From Euleptes europaea (Eukaryota > Chordata > Lepidosauria > Squamata > Sphaerodactylidae): 64,000 nucleotides of DNA. Each line of letters opens with the position of its first letter. Positions within the stretch are counted from its first letter, which is position 1. A program made the position numbers and the translations under genes. Location of the stretch: assembly GCF_029931775.1 (NCBI RefSeq), contig NC_079312.1, positions 133,409,872 to 133,473,871 of the forward strand, read 5' to 3'. Below the pieces are notes generated by a model. That model was not told where the DNA came from. It saw nothing but the letters and a program-made list of their open reading frames with translations, and ran no database searches. Of this stretch, positions 22,328 to 33,128 are shown piece after piece.

Positions 22328-22526
22328 CACCGTCAAGCGGTGACACCCTGTGCCAAGGCACGTGCCTTGCTACAAGGAGCAGTTCTGTCCTTTTGACGCA
22401 GCGCCCAGAGGCATCCCACAGCACTGGAAAAAGGGCGCCAGGCACCTCTTTGCTTCGACGACATCTTAGCCATTTGTGCATCGGAGGGTCGGGAGGGAAA
22501 GTATTCTTGCGCCCGGCACCGTCATT

Positions 22527-22655
22527 AAAAAAAAAAAGGTAAAGGTCCCCTGTGCAAGCACCGGGTCATTCCTGACCCATGGGGTGACATCACATCCTGA
22601 CGTTTCCAAGGCAGACTTTTGTTTCACGGGGTGGCTTGCCAGTGCCTTCCCCAAA
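22527..22655. mobile_element. short SINE-like repeat with 10-bp duplication
   Basis: An A-run is followed by ggtaaaggtcccctgtgcaa, gggtcattcctgacccatgg and ggtggcttgccagtgccttc, a repeat I recall as common in squamates. The flanking 10-mers caccgtcatt (22517-22526) and caccgtcatc (22656-22665) differ at one base. The A-run is at the plus-strand left end, so the orientation is unclear. Confidence 0.6.
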
Positions 22656-23111
22656 CACCGTCATCAGGCAAGCAGTATTAGCCCGCATTTCAGATGACTG
22701 ATCGTGTGCACATGAACAAGGCCTTTTAACCCCCCACCACCCACCCACCCCGACCCTTCCTTCCATCCATCATCTCCTGGATTTTTCCGGGGCCGGGAGA
22801 GAAAAGGAGGCCACCGGTGCGTGCTGCAACCCCTGCATCGTGTGGAGGCCCCAAGGGCAGGCGCAAAAGACCCCTGCAGCGAAGGGCTCCCCCGGCACAG
22901 CGACCAGGAGCGGCTTGCAAGGCGCGCCGAAGGGGCGGCGGCGCACGGCCACAGCCGCCCATGGGGGGAGACCGCTCTGGCGAGTGCAGGGCTGGGGCTC
23001 ATCAGAAGGGGCCCTTCGAGGCGACGACGCCCCCCAACCGGTTCTTGTCCCAGGAACCCGGCAAAAACACCCCCTCCCCCCCCCTCCGTTCCCGTCCAGT
23101 CAACCACTCAC

Positions 23112-23190
23112 CGACCGGGCTCCTCCCCACGCCGGGAACCGCCAGAGCGAGGGGAGGGCCTCTAGCAGCGCTCCCTCCCTCCTCTTTCGA
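23112..23190 (-). other. CANT1: putative CANT1 non-coding exon 1
   Basis: The minus strand has a consensus donor GTCG/GTGAGT with GT at 23111-23110, inside the CpG island and just downstream of the ZNF143-like motif. The coding exon has an acceptor 21 bases before its ATG, so an upstream non-coding exon is required. The 5' end given here is a guess, set between the donor and the motif. Confidence 0.5.
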
Positions 23191-23194
23191 GAGG

Positions 23195-23213
23195 ACTACA
23201 AGTTCCGGCATGC
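23195..23213 (+). promoter_or_regulatory. ZNF143/THAP11-like promoter motif
   Basis: ACTACAAGTTCCGGCATGC is close to the known ACTACAATTCCCAGCATGC element found in many CpG-island promoters. Its place in the CpG island, just upstream of the likely first exon, supports a real promoter role. Confidence 0.6.
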
Positions 23214-23294
23214 CCCGCGCGAGAGAAGACACCGCTGCAGGGTTCAACGTCCCGCGCGGTGGAAGGGAAGGAAACGCAAACGAGGGAAGAGCCA

Positions 23295-24455
23295 GAGTCC
23301 AGTCGCGCCTTAAAGACTAACAAAAGTATTTCGTTATGGCGGTGGGTAGCCGTGTTAGTCTGTCTGCAGAAAAGGGCAAGAGTCCAGTTACCAGTAGCAC
23401 CTTAAAGACTAACAAAAATATGTTGTTATTGAGACAGCAAGGTAGACTTCCCCTGACTATGGAAGATCCACGGATTTAGCAGTTGGTAATAATCTCTTTT
23501 CCTTTCTGTAAATGTATTGAAATGTATTAGGACAGCAAGGGAATAGCTTGTTGCTGGGCAGGATATCTCTGTGTGTGTATCTCTGTGTGCTAAGGAATTG
23601 GGGCAAGAGTCATGGAGGGTTACAGTAAACCATCACAAGAACTGGGTGAAACTGTTACTCTACTGCCGCCTCTATGTCCGTAGTGCTATCAGCTTCACCC
23701 TGAATGTTGATGGGTTGTCACATCTTGAATTTGGATAAATATCTCTTGGATAAATATCTCTCCCGGTACAATCGGGGCTCAGAGATTTCTGCCCATTAGG
23801 GCCTCTGAGTCAGCAGCTGCAAATAAACTGTTTTCTTGAAATAACGATCTCAGGTCTCTCTCTCCCCCCACGAACCCTTGTTTACCACATCATTATAGTC
23901 TGTCTGCAGTCGTAGAAAAGAGCAAGAGTCCAGTAGCACCTTAAAGACTAACAAAAATATGTTGTTATTGCAGTGGGTAGACGTGTTAGTCTGTCTGCCA
24001 TAATAGAAAAGAGCAAGAGTCCAGTAGCACCTTAAAGACTAACAAAAATATGTTGTTATAGTCTGTCTGCAGTAGTAGAAAAGAGCAAGAGTCCAGTATC
24101 ACCTTAAAGACTAACAAAAATATTTTGTTATAGTCTGTCTGCAGTCGTAGAAAAGAGCAAGAGTCCAGTAGCACCTTAAAGACTAACAAAAATATGTTGT
24201 TATAGTCTGTCTGCAGTAGTAGAAAAGAGCAAGGAGTCCAGTAGCACCTTAAAGACTAACAAAAATATTTTGTTATAATCTGTCTGCAGTAGTAGAAAAG
24301 AGCGAGAGTCCAGTAGCACCTTAAAGACTAACAAAAATATTTTCTGGCAGGGAAGCTCATACCCTGCCAGAAAATATTTTTGATAGTCTTTAAGGTGCTA
24401 CTGGACTCTTGCTCTTTTCTACTACTGCAGACAGACTAACACGGCTACCCACTGC
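23295..24455. repeat. tandem and inverted array of a dispersed repeat
   Basis: Two units stand at about 23295-23429. After a solo LTR, six head-to-tail units start near 23897, 23988, 24060, 24132, 24204 and 24278 (mostly 72-74 bp apart), each with gagtccagtagcacc and cttaaagactaacaaaaata. An inverted copy at about 24360-24440 then faces the last unit around a central palindrome near 24355 (ttctggcaggg / ccctgccagaa). Related single copies lie at about 20510, 54779-55115 and 63770-63885. The family was not identified; no coding capacity. Confidence 0.85.
23430..23892 (+). mobile_element. solo LTR, retrovirus-like
   Basis: A 463-bp element beginning TGAGACAGC and ending CCACATCA, with AATAAA at 23822-23827. 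It is flanked by TTAT on both sides (23426-23429 and 23893-23896), a 4-bp target duplication. It interrupts the tandem array. No internal gag, pol or env sequence is present. Orientation follows the polyadenylation signal. Confidence 0.7.
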
Positions 24456-24636
24456 AAACGAGGAAAACAGCGAAGGGCTTTGGGGCGGGCGAGATAGAGG
24501 CGTCCCTTAGATCATTGAATTGTGTGCGGAAGTCCGGGAGGATTTGCGGGGTGGCAGATGCAGTCGCCAACTTGATTGCATGCAAGAGCAAAGTAGTGCC
24601 CTCTTGTCCTTTGCCCAAGGACCGCAGGGTGGCGTA

Positions 24637-25140
24637 TGTGGCTCTCCCTTCCTCATTTTGCCCTCACAACAACCCTGTGAGGTGGGTGAAGTTGAGAGGA
24701 GAGACTGGTTGACGGTCAACCAGGGAATGTCCTGCTTTTCTCCCCGCGTGATACAAAGAAGCTTATCACACTGTTCTCCCCTCCTCTACTTTATCCTTAC
24801 GGCAACAACAACCCTGTAAGGTAGATTGGATCGAGATATTTGACAGGTTCAGGGTCCCCTGGTGAGCTTCCGTGGTAAAGTGGAGATTTGAACCCCGTTG
24901 TCCCAAGTCCTAGTTTGACACTCTAACCCTGGGGTGTCAAACTCAATTGTTATGAGGGCCAGGTATGATATAAAGGTCACTTGGTCGGGCCGGGCCATGC
25001 CTCGCCAGCCCAGATCGAGTGCGTGTGTGTGCCTGCCTTGGCTGGCTCACAGGCTGGATAAGAGCTCTCAAGGGGCCGGATCCGGCCCACGGGCCTTACG
25101 TTTGACACCCCTGCTCGAACCACTAGAGCACACCAGTTGG
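24637..25140 (-). mobile_element. CORE-SINE (MIR-like) copies, one split by a hAT element
   Basis: A fragment lies at about 24637-24720. A fuller minus-strand copy spans 24760-24928 and resumes at 25122 (the anticodon-side head, cactagagcacaccag). The interruption is a hAT-type element with an 8-bp duplication. Confidence 0.7.
24929..25113. mobile_element. short hAT-type element (GTGTCAAACTC family)
   Basis: Ends CTGGGGTGTCAAACTC and GTTTGACACCCCTG. The flanking 8-mers ctctaacc (24921-24928) and ctcgaacc (25114-25121) match at 7 of 8. A relative lies at 43250-43428. Confidence 0.8.
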
Positions 25141-26479
25141 GACTTCTGACTCAGGCAAGAATTGGTTTAAAGAGAACAATAAACTATAAAATGTACAGTT
25201 ATGCAGGAAAACATGGTGTTTGTGTGTGTGGGGGGACAGTATTTGTCTCAAACCTGGGGAGCAGATGCCCTCTTGCAAGAAGATTTCTTCCTTCTTTGGA
25301 ATGCTAGATACAATATTTCGGTATCCTGTGGTTTTGCTTGTTTTGGGAATGGGACCACGCGCCTAATAGTCTTTGCCAGGAGCAGGACGGCAGGATGGCG
25401 AAATCTATTCTGGCTCAGAATAAAAAAGATTTCCCCAGACAAATAGCACATAGTCTAACGAAGCCAAGTCTCAGAGATAACAAACCTACTGATAATACCC
25501 GGAGTCACCTTCAACCCTACACATTCACAGCGTAGCTGCTAAGAAAGAGCTTGTTTTCTTCAACTGGGAAGCCTTGATATTCCAGGAAGGAGGGAAGTTG
25601 GAGGAGTAAGGAATTGGCAAAGGGGGAATGGAGGGGGGGTTTGTGGGAATGGCATAGGGGAAATGCTCAAATATGAATGTGAATTTTTCACATAAGATAA
25701 TGAAGGAAACAAAGTGATTTTTCAGTTCACAGATGAACTCCACAAATGCAAAACCTCTGATATAAAATCTGTTTTTGCTCTCCATTAAAACAGATACAAA
25801 ATATTTTGTCATTTTAAGTAATTTTCTTTTGATTTATACCAATTTGTCACTTCGTTTTCATGTTAAAATATTTACAGAAGAAGAAAAACAAAACGATGGC
25901 TTTGCTTCACTTATAAGGTGGTGCATCTCATACAATACCAGGAAGTCAAGATGCTCCAAAAGAATTTAGAGCAACATCTGGGAAAAGGGCAACATCAGGA
26001 CAGAAGAGATGACGCAACATGACATTGCCCCTCCCTCTCCATCAATTCATCCCTTTTAAGATGATCATGTTATGGAGCAAGTATGTAAGCTGCTGACTCA
26101 TACCCAGTCAGACTATGAAGGTACCCAACAGAACTTCCTGAGCCACTATGCCTGCTGGTATATCTAAAGGGAGGGGAGCGTAACATATGCTGTTCATGCA
26201 TAGGGTCTTAATCCCTGGCATCTCCCCCTAAAAGGTCCCAGCAGAAAAGGACCCCCCCAAATTTGTGATCCTGAAGAGTCATTACTATTTAGCAGAGAGT
26301 ACAGGAGTAGATAGTGATATTCCAGTAGTGTGACTCAGAAGGCATGTATTTATCTGGATTAATACTCAAAGAGCAAATAAGGCACACATTGCTCTAGCCA
26401 AAACACACATCCCATAACAACTTAGACAAACAACATTAAGACAAACAATAAGCATTTCTTCAAATACATTGGGGCAGGA
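25141..26479. other. unassigned stretch
   Basis: No exon, terminal repeat or familiar family was found. Open frames of 60-95 codons show no domain. Confidence 0.45.
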
Positions 26480-28150
26480 AACCAGCTATGGAGGTAGTTT
26501 GCCTTTTGGATGACAAAGGGATAAAAGGATTGCTTAAGGGAGATGGCAGAGAAATCGAAAGAATTCTTTGCATCTGTTTTCACTGTGCAAAATGTGGGGC
26601 ACATACCCAAGTCAGAGCCACTGTTTTGGGAAAGGGTGTCTGAAGAACTGCATCAAGTTGAGGTGGTGAGAGATAAAGTTCTGTGACTACCAGGCAAACA
26701 AAACCTATAAGCCTGCAGGTCCAGATGGGATACTCCCAAGGGTTCTTCAAGAACACAAATATGAAATTGATGATCTACTAACAAGAATATGTAACTTGTT
26801 GCTAAAATTGGCCTCTGTGCTGGATGACTGGAAAATAATAACTATCACCCCAATTTTTAAAAAGGGATCCTGAGGGGATCCAGGAAATTACAGGCCAGTT
26901 AGCCTAACATCTGTTGCAGGTAAATTAGTAGAAACTGTTATTAAAGAAAGAATTATTAAGCACATTATGGAACCCAAAAGTCTGCTGAAGGTAAATCAAT
27001 CTGGCCTTGCCTCTTGGAGTTCTTTGAGCAGGTTAACAGGCATGTGGATGAGAACAATTCAGTAGACAACATATACTTGGACATTCAATAAGGTGTTGAC
27101 AGTACAATAGACTCCTAAGCTTAGCAATTATAGGATAAGAAGACTGGTCCTCTCACGGATTAAAAGATGGTTAAATGGCAGGAAAACGAGAGCAGGAACA
27201 AAGGGCCAGTTCTCACAATGGAGGGAAGTGAGCAGTGGGGTTCCACAAGGATTGCTTTTAAGACCAGCACTATTTAATTTGTTAATAAATGACTTAAAAT
27301 CAGAACTGAGCAGTGTAGAACAATGTTTTCAGATGATACCCAATGATCAATATTCAGGATGGTGAAGAGCTACAGGGAGATCTTTCTAAATTGAGTGAGT
27401 GGGCTACCATTTGGCAAATGAGGTTCAACACGGGTAAGTGTAAAATGATCCATAGTGGAACAAAAAAAAAACATTCCTCATTTTAAATTTATGATGTTGG
27501 GGTTAGAACTGGCTAAGATTGAGATTGAAAGAGATCTTGGGGTTGTGGAAAGCTCAATGAAAATGTTGACCCAGCGTGCGGCAGCAATGAAGAAGGCAAA
27601 TTCCATGCTAGGAATTATTGGGAAAGGGATTGAGAATAAAACAGCCAATACTGTAATGCCCTTGTATGAAGCTATGGTGTGGCCTCATTTGGAATACTGT
27701 GTGTAGTTCTGGCCACCATATTTCAGAGCTGGAAAAATATAGAGGAAGGCACCCAAGACCATTAAGGGGTTGGAGCATCTTTCCTATGAGGAAAGGCTGA
27801 AGAACCTGAGACTTTTCAATCTAGAAAAGGAAAAAACGCAGCTTGTGGTAGAAGTTTATAAAATTATGGAGAAAGTGGATGGAGGGAGCTTTTTCTCCCT
27901 CTTCCATAATGCTAGAACTCAGGGATACCCAATGAAATTGTTGGGAAATAGGTTCAGAACAGACAAAGGTAAATACTTCTTTACTCAATGAGTAACTACA
28001 TTGTGGAACTTGCTACCCTGGGGAGGTAGTGATGGCCATGAGCACAAATGACTTTAAAAGGGGGTTAGACATATTCATGGAGGACAGGTCTCTTCACCAA
28101 GGCACTACTGTTTCAATCCCATAACCAGATTGGAATCTGAAACCAGATTG
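26480..28150 (+). mobile_element. CR1-like LINE, decayed ORF2
   Basis: In shifting frames the translation gives KSKEFFASVFTVQNVG, then PGNYRPVSLTSVAGKLVE, SRIKRWLNGRKTRAG, VSSGVPQG, a block with KCKMIHSGT, and RDLGVVESSMKM followed by KKANSMLGIIGKGIE and LYEAMVWPHLEYCV. After about 27780 comes the usual 3' segment (SYEERLKNLRLFNLEKEK). The order is that of CR1 reverse transcriptase and its C-terminal part. Numerous frameshifts and stops are present; the catalytic box is not readable. Confidence 0.8.
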
Positions 28151-28854
28151 GAATCCATTGAATCTATATTTAGGGCTGCTTCCACACCGTTGCATGGACC
28201 CTGGAAAGCCCCACCCCTGCAATAAATGGAAGCATTGCACCAAAGCTGGGCACAATTCATGCGATTTCCCATCTGGCTCTTGAGTTGGAGGAAATAAAAA
28301 TCTAATTTTCTCTGGTTCTAAACGGAAATGGCAGCATGGCTATGAGTGGAGCATCCATATGGATATTCATCTCACAGCTACTACGGGGATGGGGAGGCTA
28401 AGCTCTACATTCCCCTCCCTTTAGTCCTTCAGAGGGCTTTTTCTGTTTCCATGCCAAGCTGTGCTGTCCCATGACAGTGCAACTCATCTGTGAAAGGAAG
28501 GGTTAGGCCATGGGGGCTCCACCGAAATCATGGGCATGACAGAGGTAAAGGAGGAGGGGAGGCAACAGTAGAGAGTGGAGCAAGAACAGGGGTATGGAAG
28601 GCTGCTCCTGCCCATTCCCACCCTGTTTGCAGCTGCTGTGGCTGTGGTGCATTTTTGCATCCCCGTGTAGATGCAGCCTTTTATGGGGAGTATTTGATAT
28701 GATGTGCTTTGGAATTCTGAGAGTATATGATAGGAGAAGGGAATGCCACATACAGTACCCCGAGCTCCTTGGAGAAAGAGCAGGATAAAAATGTATTGGA
28801 CAGATGGCATGCAATGACCTTTAGTGTTTGTTGACAGCTGAAATAAAAGCAGGG
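28151..28854. other. unassigned stretch before a Gypsy element
   Basis: No gene or repeat family recognised. The last bases, gatac at 28855-28859, are the left copy of the Gypsy target duplication. Confidence 0.45.
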
Positions 28855-28859
28855 GATAC

Positions 28860-29118
28860 TTTTATGTCACGTGGGCAATGCATAGTAGAGAGAGACGGAG
28901 TCAGGGTACAACACCTTTATTGCAGGAACGGCATGGCGAAAGTACGGACAAAGCCCACTCGCCTTACTTTTATGCCCTCAGATGTTCGCGCTCTACCTGT
29001 CCTCTCAGTCTCTCATTGGCGGGTTCAAACTGCGCTCCCACGCCCATTGGGCTTAAACTGTGCTCCCCATTGCTCAAGGTTTCCGCTCCTACTCCCTAGG
29101 TTTATTGCATACATAACA
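28860..29118 (-). repeat. 3' LTR of Gypsy element 1
   Basis: Minus strand starts TGTTATGTATGC and ends in CATAAAA. Adjacent inside is the polypurine tract GGGAGGGAGGGG (minus strand). It pairs with 32875-33123. Confidence 0.9.
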
Positions 29119-32100
29119 CCCCTCCCTCCCAGGATGACATTTCCCCCTCTTAACATACATAGTCTTTCAGGTGGATGGGTTGAGAATGAATCCTGCCCGA
29201 GCAGCGGGGGGCCAGAATGGAAGCGGGTCTGGCCTCAGTGGATTCTGGATCTCTCGGGGGGCTGTCCGGGGGCTGGGTCGGTCTTTTCGAGCCTTCCGTC
29301 TGCTGGTTGCCGCATTCGCCGGCTGGCAGGGGCACCTGGTTCTCTTCCCGCTCTCGCACGGTTGCCTCTTGCCCCCCTCCCTCGGAGCCCTCCCCAACGT
29401 CTCCCGAGGTCTCAGCGGGTTCCTCCGCCCACTCACTCCTGTCAGCCGAGGCCCGGTCCTCTACGCCGGAGTTGATCGATGTGGTGCCGGAGGACCCTGC
29501 CCGCGGGGGTCACCACCCTATACGAGACCAGCCCCGTAATGTCTCTTACCGTTGCCGGAATTCATGCCGGACCCGGCCTGGAGTTGCGGACAAATACGAC
29601 ATCGCCCATCCGCAGGGTCCTTGGTGTGTCCGGCGATTCCTGGATCGGTGTTCATTCCGCCATCAGGTCAGGGTGTAGGCGATCCAGGAGCGACTGCAAC
29701 CGGCGCCCCATCAATAGTTCTGCCGGGCTCTGCCTGGTGGCGGTGCACGGGGTGATTCTCTGCATGAGGATGAAGTCCGCCATCCTCGCTTTCCAGTTGC
29801 CCTGTGTGAGGCAGCCCAGAGCATCCTTCGCCGTCCTCACCATTCTCTCTGCTTGCCCGTTAGATGCTGGGTGGAATGGGGCTGAAGTGAAGTGCCTAAT
29901 TAGGTTCTGCTGAGTAAACTTCTGGAACTCTATGGATGTGAATTGGGCCCCGTTATCGGATACTATGGTGTTGGGGAGGCCGTGGGTGGCGAAGACCTGG
30001 CGCAGCTTCTTCACTACAACCTGTGCTGTCATGGCGGAAACTGGCAATACTTCCAGCCATTTGGAATATGAGTCCACTACTATCAGGAATGTCTTGCCTT
30101 GGAAAGGCCCCGTGAAATCGATGTGTACTCTCGACCACAGGGTATGCGTTGCCTCCCATCGTTCTACCAGAGCATGCGGCATCTTGGGGCGGGACTCCTG
30201 GCACGGCTAGCAGCGGCGCACCCACTCCTCTATGACAGCATCAATGCCCGGCCACCATACGTAGCTACGAGCCAGGGCTTTCATCCAAAAGATTCCTGGG
30301 TGGCAGGCATGCAGCGCTTCTAGGACCCATTGGTGTAGCTTGGCTGGGACAACCACTCGGCTCCCCCACAAGAGGCAGCCCTTGTGCACCGAACGTTCAT
30401 GTTGCCGGGCCCAGAACGGCGTGAACTCCATGCCCGGCCTCTCCGGTGGCCAGCCCCTCCACAACCAGTTGAGAACGCGGGCGAGGACGCGATCCTTGGC
30501 GGAAATGGCAGCCACCTCAGACGCATGCAGGGGGGGCTCTGGCAGGGTCTCCAAGAGGAGGACATTGCAGGCGGGGGCCGGGCCAGGGTCCGACCTGGGG
30601 GCAGGGAGGCGGCTGAGGCCATCCGCGTGACCGATCCCCTGGCCGGGGTGGTGGATGAGCTCAAAGGTATACGCGTTGAGGAAGATGGACCACCGCAGCG
30701 TCCATGGGGACAGGATTTGCAGGGTCTGCCAATCAGGGGCGAACAGACCCAGGAGCGGCTTGTGGTCTGTGATGATTGTGAAGGGGTGGCCGTACACATA
30801 GTCATGGAACTTCTTCACCCTGGCGATGATCGCCAACGCCTCCTTGTCTATGTGGCCATAATTTTGTTCCACCTGGGTTAACGTCCGGGAATAAAACGCC
30901 TTAGGTGCCTCCCATCCGGCAAGTGGTGGCTGAGAACTGCCCTGATGCCGTAGGGCGACGCGTCGCAGGTCAGGACCATTGGCAAGCATTCGTCAAAATG
31001 CACTAGGAGGCTCGAGGAGCACAGCAAGTCCTTGGCGGCCTGGAACGCACGCTGCTGCAGCCCCCCGGACCACGGCACGGCCTTGTCCAGGAGGTGGTGG
31101 AGCAGTTCTGCCACCGTCGCCTTGTGTGGCAAGAAGGCGTGGTAAAAGTTCAGCAGGCCAAGGAAGGCCTGCAGCTCCTGTTTGGACTGTGGCGGCGGGG
31201 CAGTGTGGATCGCCCGGACCTTTCCTGGGGCAGGGTGGACCCCCTCCGCATCGATGAGGAACCCCAGGAATTCTACCTGAGGGAGACCAATCTGGCACTT
31301 CTCCCTCTTCACCGTCAGTCCAGCGTCCCTAAAACGGTGGAGAACCTCGAGCACGTGTCCGATCAGGTCGCCCTCAGACTCTGCCGCAATCAACACATCG
31401 TCGAAGTACGGGATTACCCCGGGCAGGCCCTTGAGAAGGTCCGGTGCCATGCTGACGCCAAACTGCAGGCGCTTTACGCGGAAAGCTCCCCGGTGCGTGA
31501 CAATAGTCTGTGCATCCGCCGACACGGAGTCGACCGGCAGTTGCTGATAAGCCTGGGCCAGGTCGAGTTTCGTGAAGATCTTGCCCCTGGTGAGGGACGC
31601 CAGGAGGTGACTCACAATTGGGACCGGGTAGGCGTGGTGCTGCAATGCCTTGTTAATAGTGCACTTGTAATCGACGCAGATCTGCACTTCCCCGTTTGGC
31701 TTAAGTGGGGTGACGATCGGCATCTCCCACCTCCCATTGGGGATGGGCTCCAGGACCCCCTGTTCAATGAGGCAGTCCAGGGCCGCATCAATCTTATCCT
31801 TCAGTGCGAACCCAGAGTCAACCTCCATTTCGCACGGTACCCCCTGGATTTGGACCGTAACATGCACCTTACTGACAGAATTAATGTCCTTGGCAACCTG
31901 GCCCCGAGACCGTCGCCTGCGTCTGCTCGCACAGTGGTTAGCATTGATGGAGGAGGAGGAGGCAGAGAGCATGTGAGTTGGTTTCGCAGCTACTTCTCGC
32001 CGGTTGGGCGTGTTCGGATTGCCCCCCCTTCGGTACGCTCAACATGCCGGGCGATGTGGCTGGTCTTACCGCACTCCCTGCATTTGGTGCTTCTGAATCG

Positions 32101-32874
32101 GCACGTTTGCCTCTCGTGGGGGTCCCCGCAGCTCGTGCACTGGCCCCCGGAGTGGGGCCTCACCTTTGACGCTCTCGATTCCACCCTTTGTGCTTCCATG
32201 TCCTCCCCGTCCTCACTTGCATCCTCGTAGTAGATGGGTGCAGGCCCTCGTGGGGGCTCTGGGGGGGTTGCCATTTCCTTTTTGTCCAATGCGCTGGAGA
32301 CTCTCTCCGCAGCCTCCGCTTGCGTAGCCTCTTCCATCGCTTCCTCAAATGTAAAGGCCTTTTTTGCGAGGAGTTTCCCCCGCACCTTTGGGTTTCGGAG
32401 GCCGATGACGAGTTGATCTCGCATCCTGTCGGTCAGGTCGGGAAAGTTGCAATACTTCACGGTCTGCCGGAGTGTGGCAACGAAGTCCGTGACTGTTTCC
32501 CCGGGCGCCTGTCGCCTCTCCTGGAAGTCAGCCCTCCTTGCGATCTGCGTCGGCTTGGGCTGGAAATGCGTTGTGAGCGCCTTCAAGGTCTTGTCGTAGG
32601 TGGCGGTGTCTATTGCAACAGGGGCCAACAGGCCCTGGGCCAGTTCGAATGTATCTTGACCGCAGAGGCTGAGAAAAGTCGCTTTCTTTTTCTCAGCCGT
32701 TGTGATGTCGTTGGCCACCATGTGATATTGGACTTGCATGGCATAGGAGTCCCATTTTTCCGGAGCGGTCGGGTTGAACGGTTCGATGTTTCCCTGGGAC
32801 GCCATGGGGAGCTGGCTCTGTCACCTCCGTTGTCCGTAGTACCCATTCTCTCAGAATCCCACCTTCGTCGCCAA

Positions 32875-33123
32875 TTTTATGTCGCGTGGGCGATGCATAG
32901 TAGAGAGAGATGGAGTCAGGGTACAACACCTTTACTGCAGGAACAGCATGGCGAAAGTGAGGACAAAGCCCACTCGCCTTACTTTTATGCCCTCAGATGT
33001 TCGCGCTCTACCTGTCCTCTCAGTCTCTCATCGGCGGGTTCAAACTGTGCTCCCCACGCCCATTGGGTGGGCTATTGCTCGAGGTTTCCACTCCTACTCT
33101 CTAGGTTTATTGCATACATAACA
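32875..33123 (-). repeat. 5' LTR of Gypsy element 1
   Basis: Pairs with 28860-29118. The primer-binding-like sequence TGGCGACGAAGG follows directly on the minus strand, as it also does after the 5' LTR of element 2. Confidence 0.9.
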
Positions 33124-33128
33124 GATAC

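Larger units (their letters stand above)
22740..23290. promoter_or_regulatory. CANT1: CpG island, probable CANT1 promoter
   Basis: A GC- and CpG-dense block without terminal repeats or internal tandem copies, unlike the two GC-rich transposons at 4.8 and 47 kb. It lies upstream of the CANT1 coding exons and contains a strong minus-strand splice donor at 23111 and a ZNF143-like site. The overlapping frames of up to 167 codons on both strands are composition artefacts. Confidence 0.75.
28860..33123 (-). mobile_element. Ty3/Gypsy LTR retrotransposon (element 1)
   Basis: LTRs lie at 28860-29118 and 32875-33123, roughly 5% different, with a perfect 5-bp target duplication GATAC (28855-28859 and 33124-33128). 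Reading leftwards: a primer-binding-like TGGCGACGAAGG next to the right LTR, a gag region with zinc-knuckle cysteines (31990-32805), reverse transcriptase (30878-31972), RNase H and the integrase zinc region (30207-30989), the integrase core (29652-30182) and a polypurine tract next to the left LTR. The length is short to normal for the group. The copy is broken, with a handful of breaks, and looks moderately young. Confidence 0.92.

Noticed and set aside
22664-23320. Frames of 114-167 codons in the CpG island
   Set aside because: Few stops are expected in GC-rich DNA; frames overlap on both strands, show no domains, and the region fits a promoter and non-coding exon.
23897-24350. CRISPR-like array of regular repeats
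   Set aside because: Units are continuous 72-74-bp tandem copies without unique spacers, in a vertebrate genome.
29171-31257. Plus-strand frames of 90-378 codons opposite Gypsy element 1
   Set aside because: They are antisense shadows of the element's gag and pol regions.
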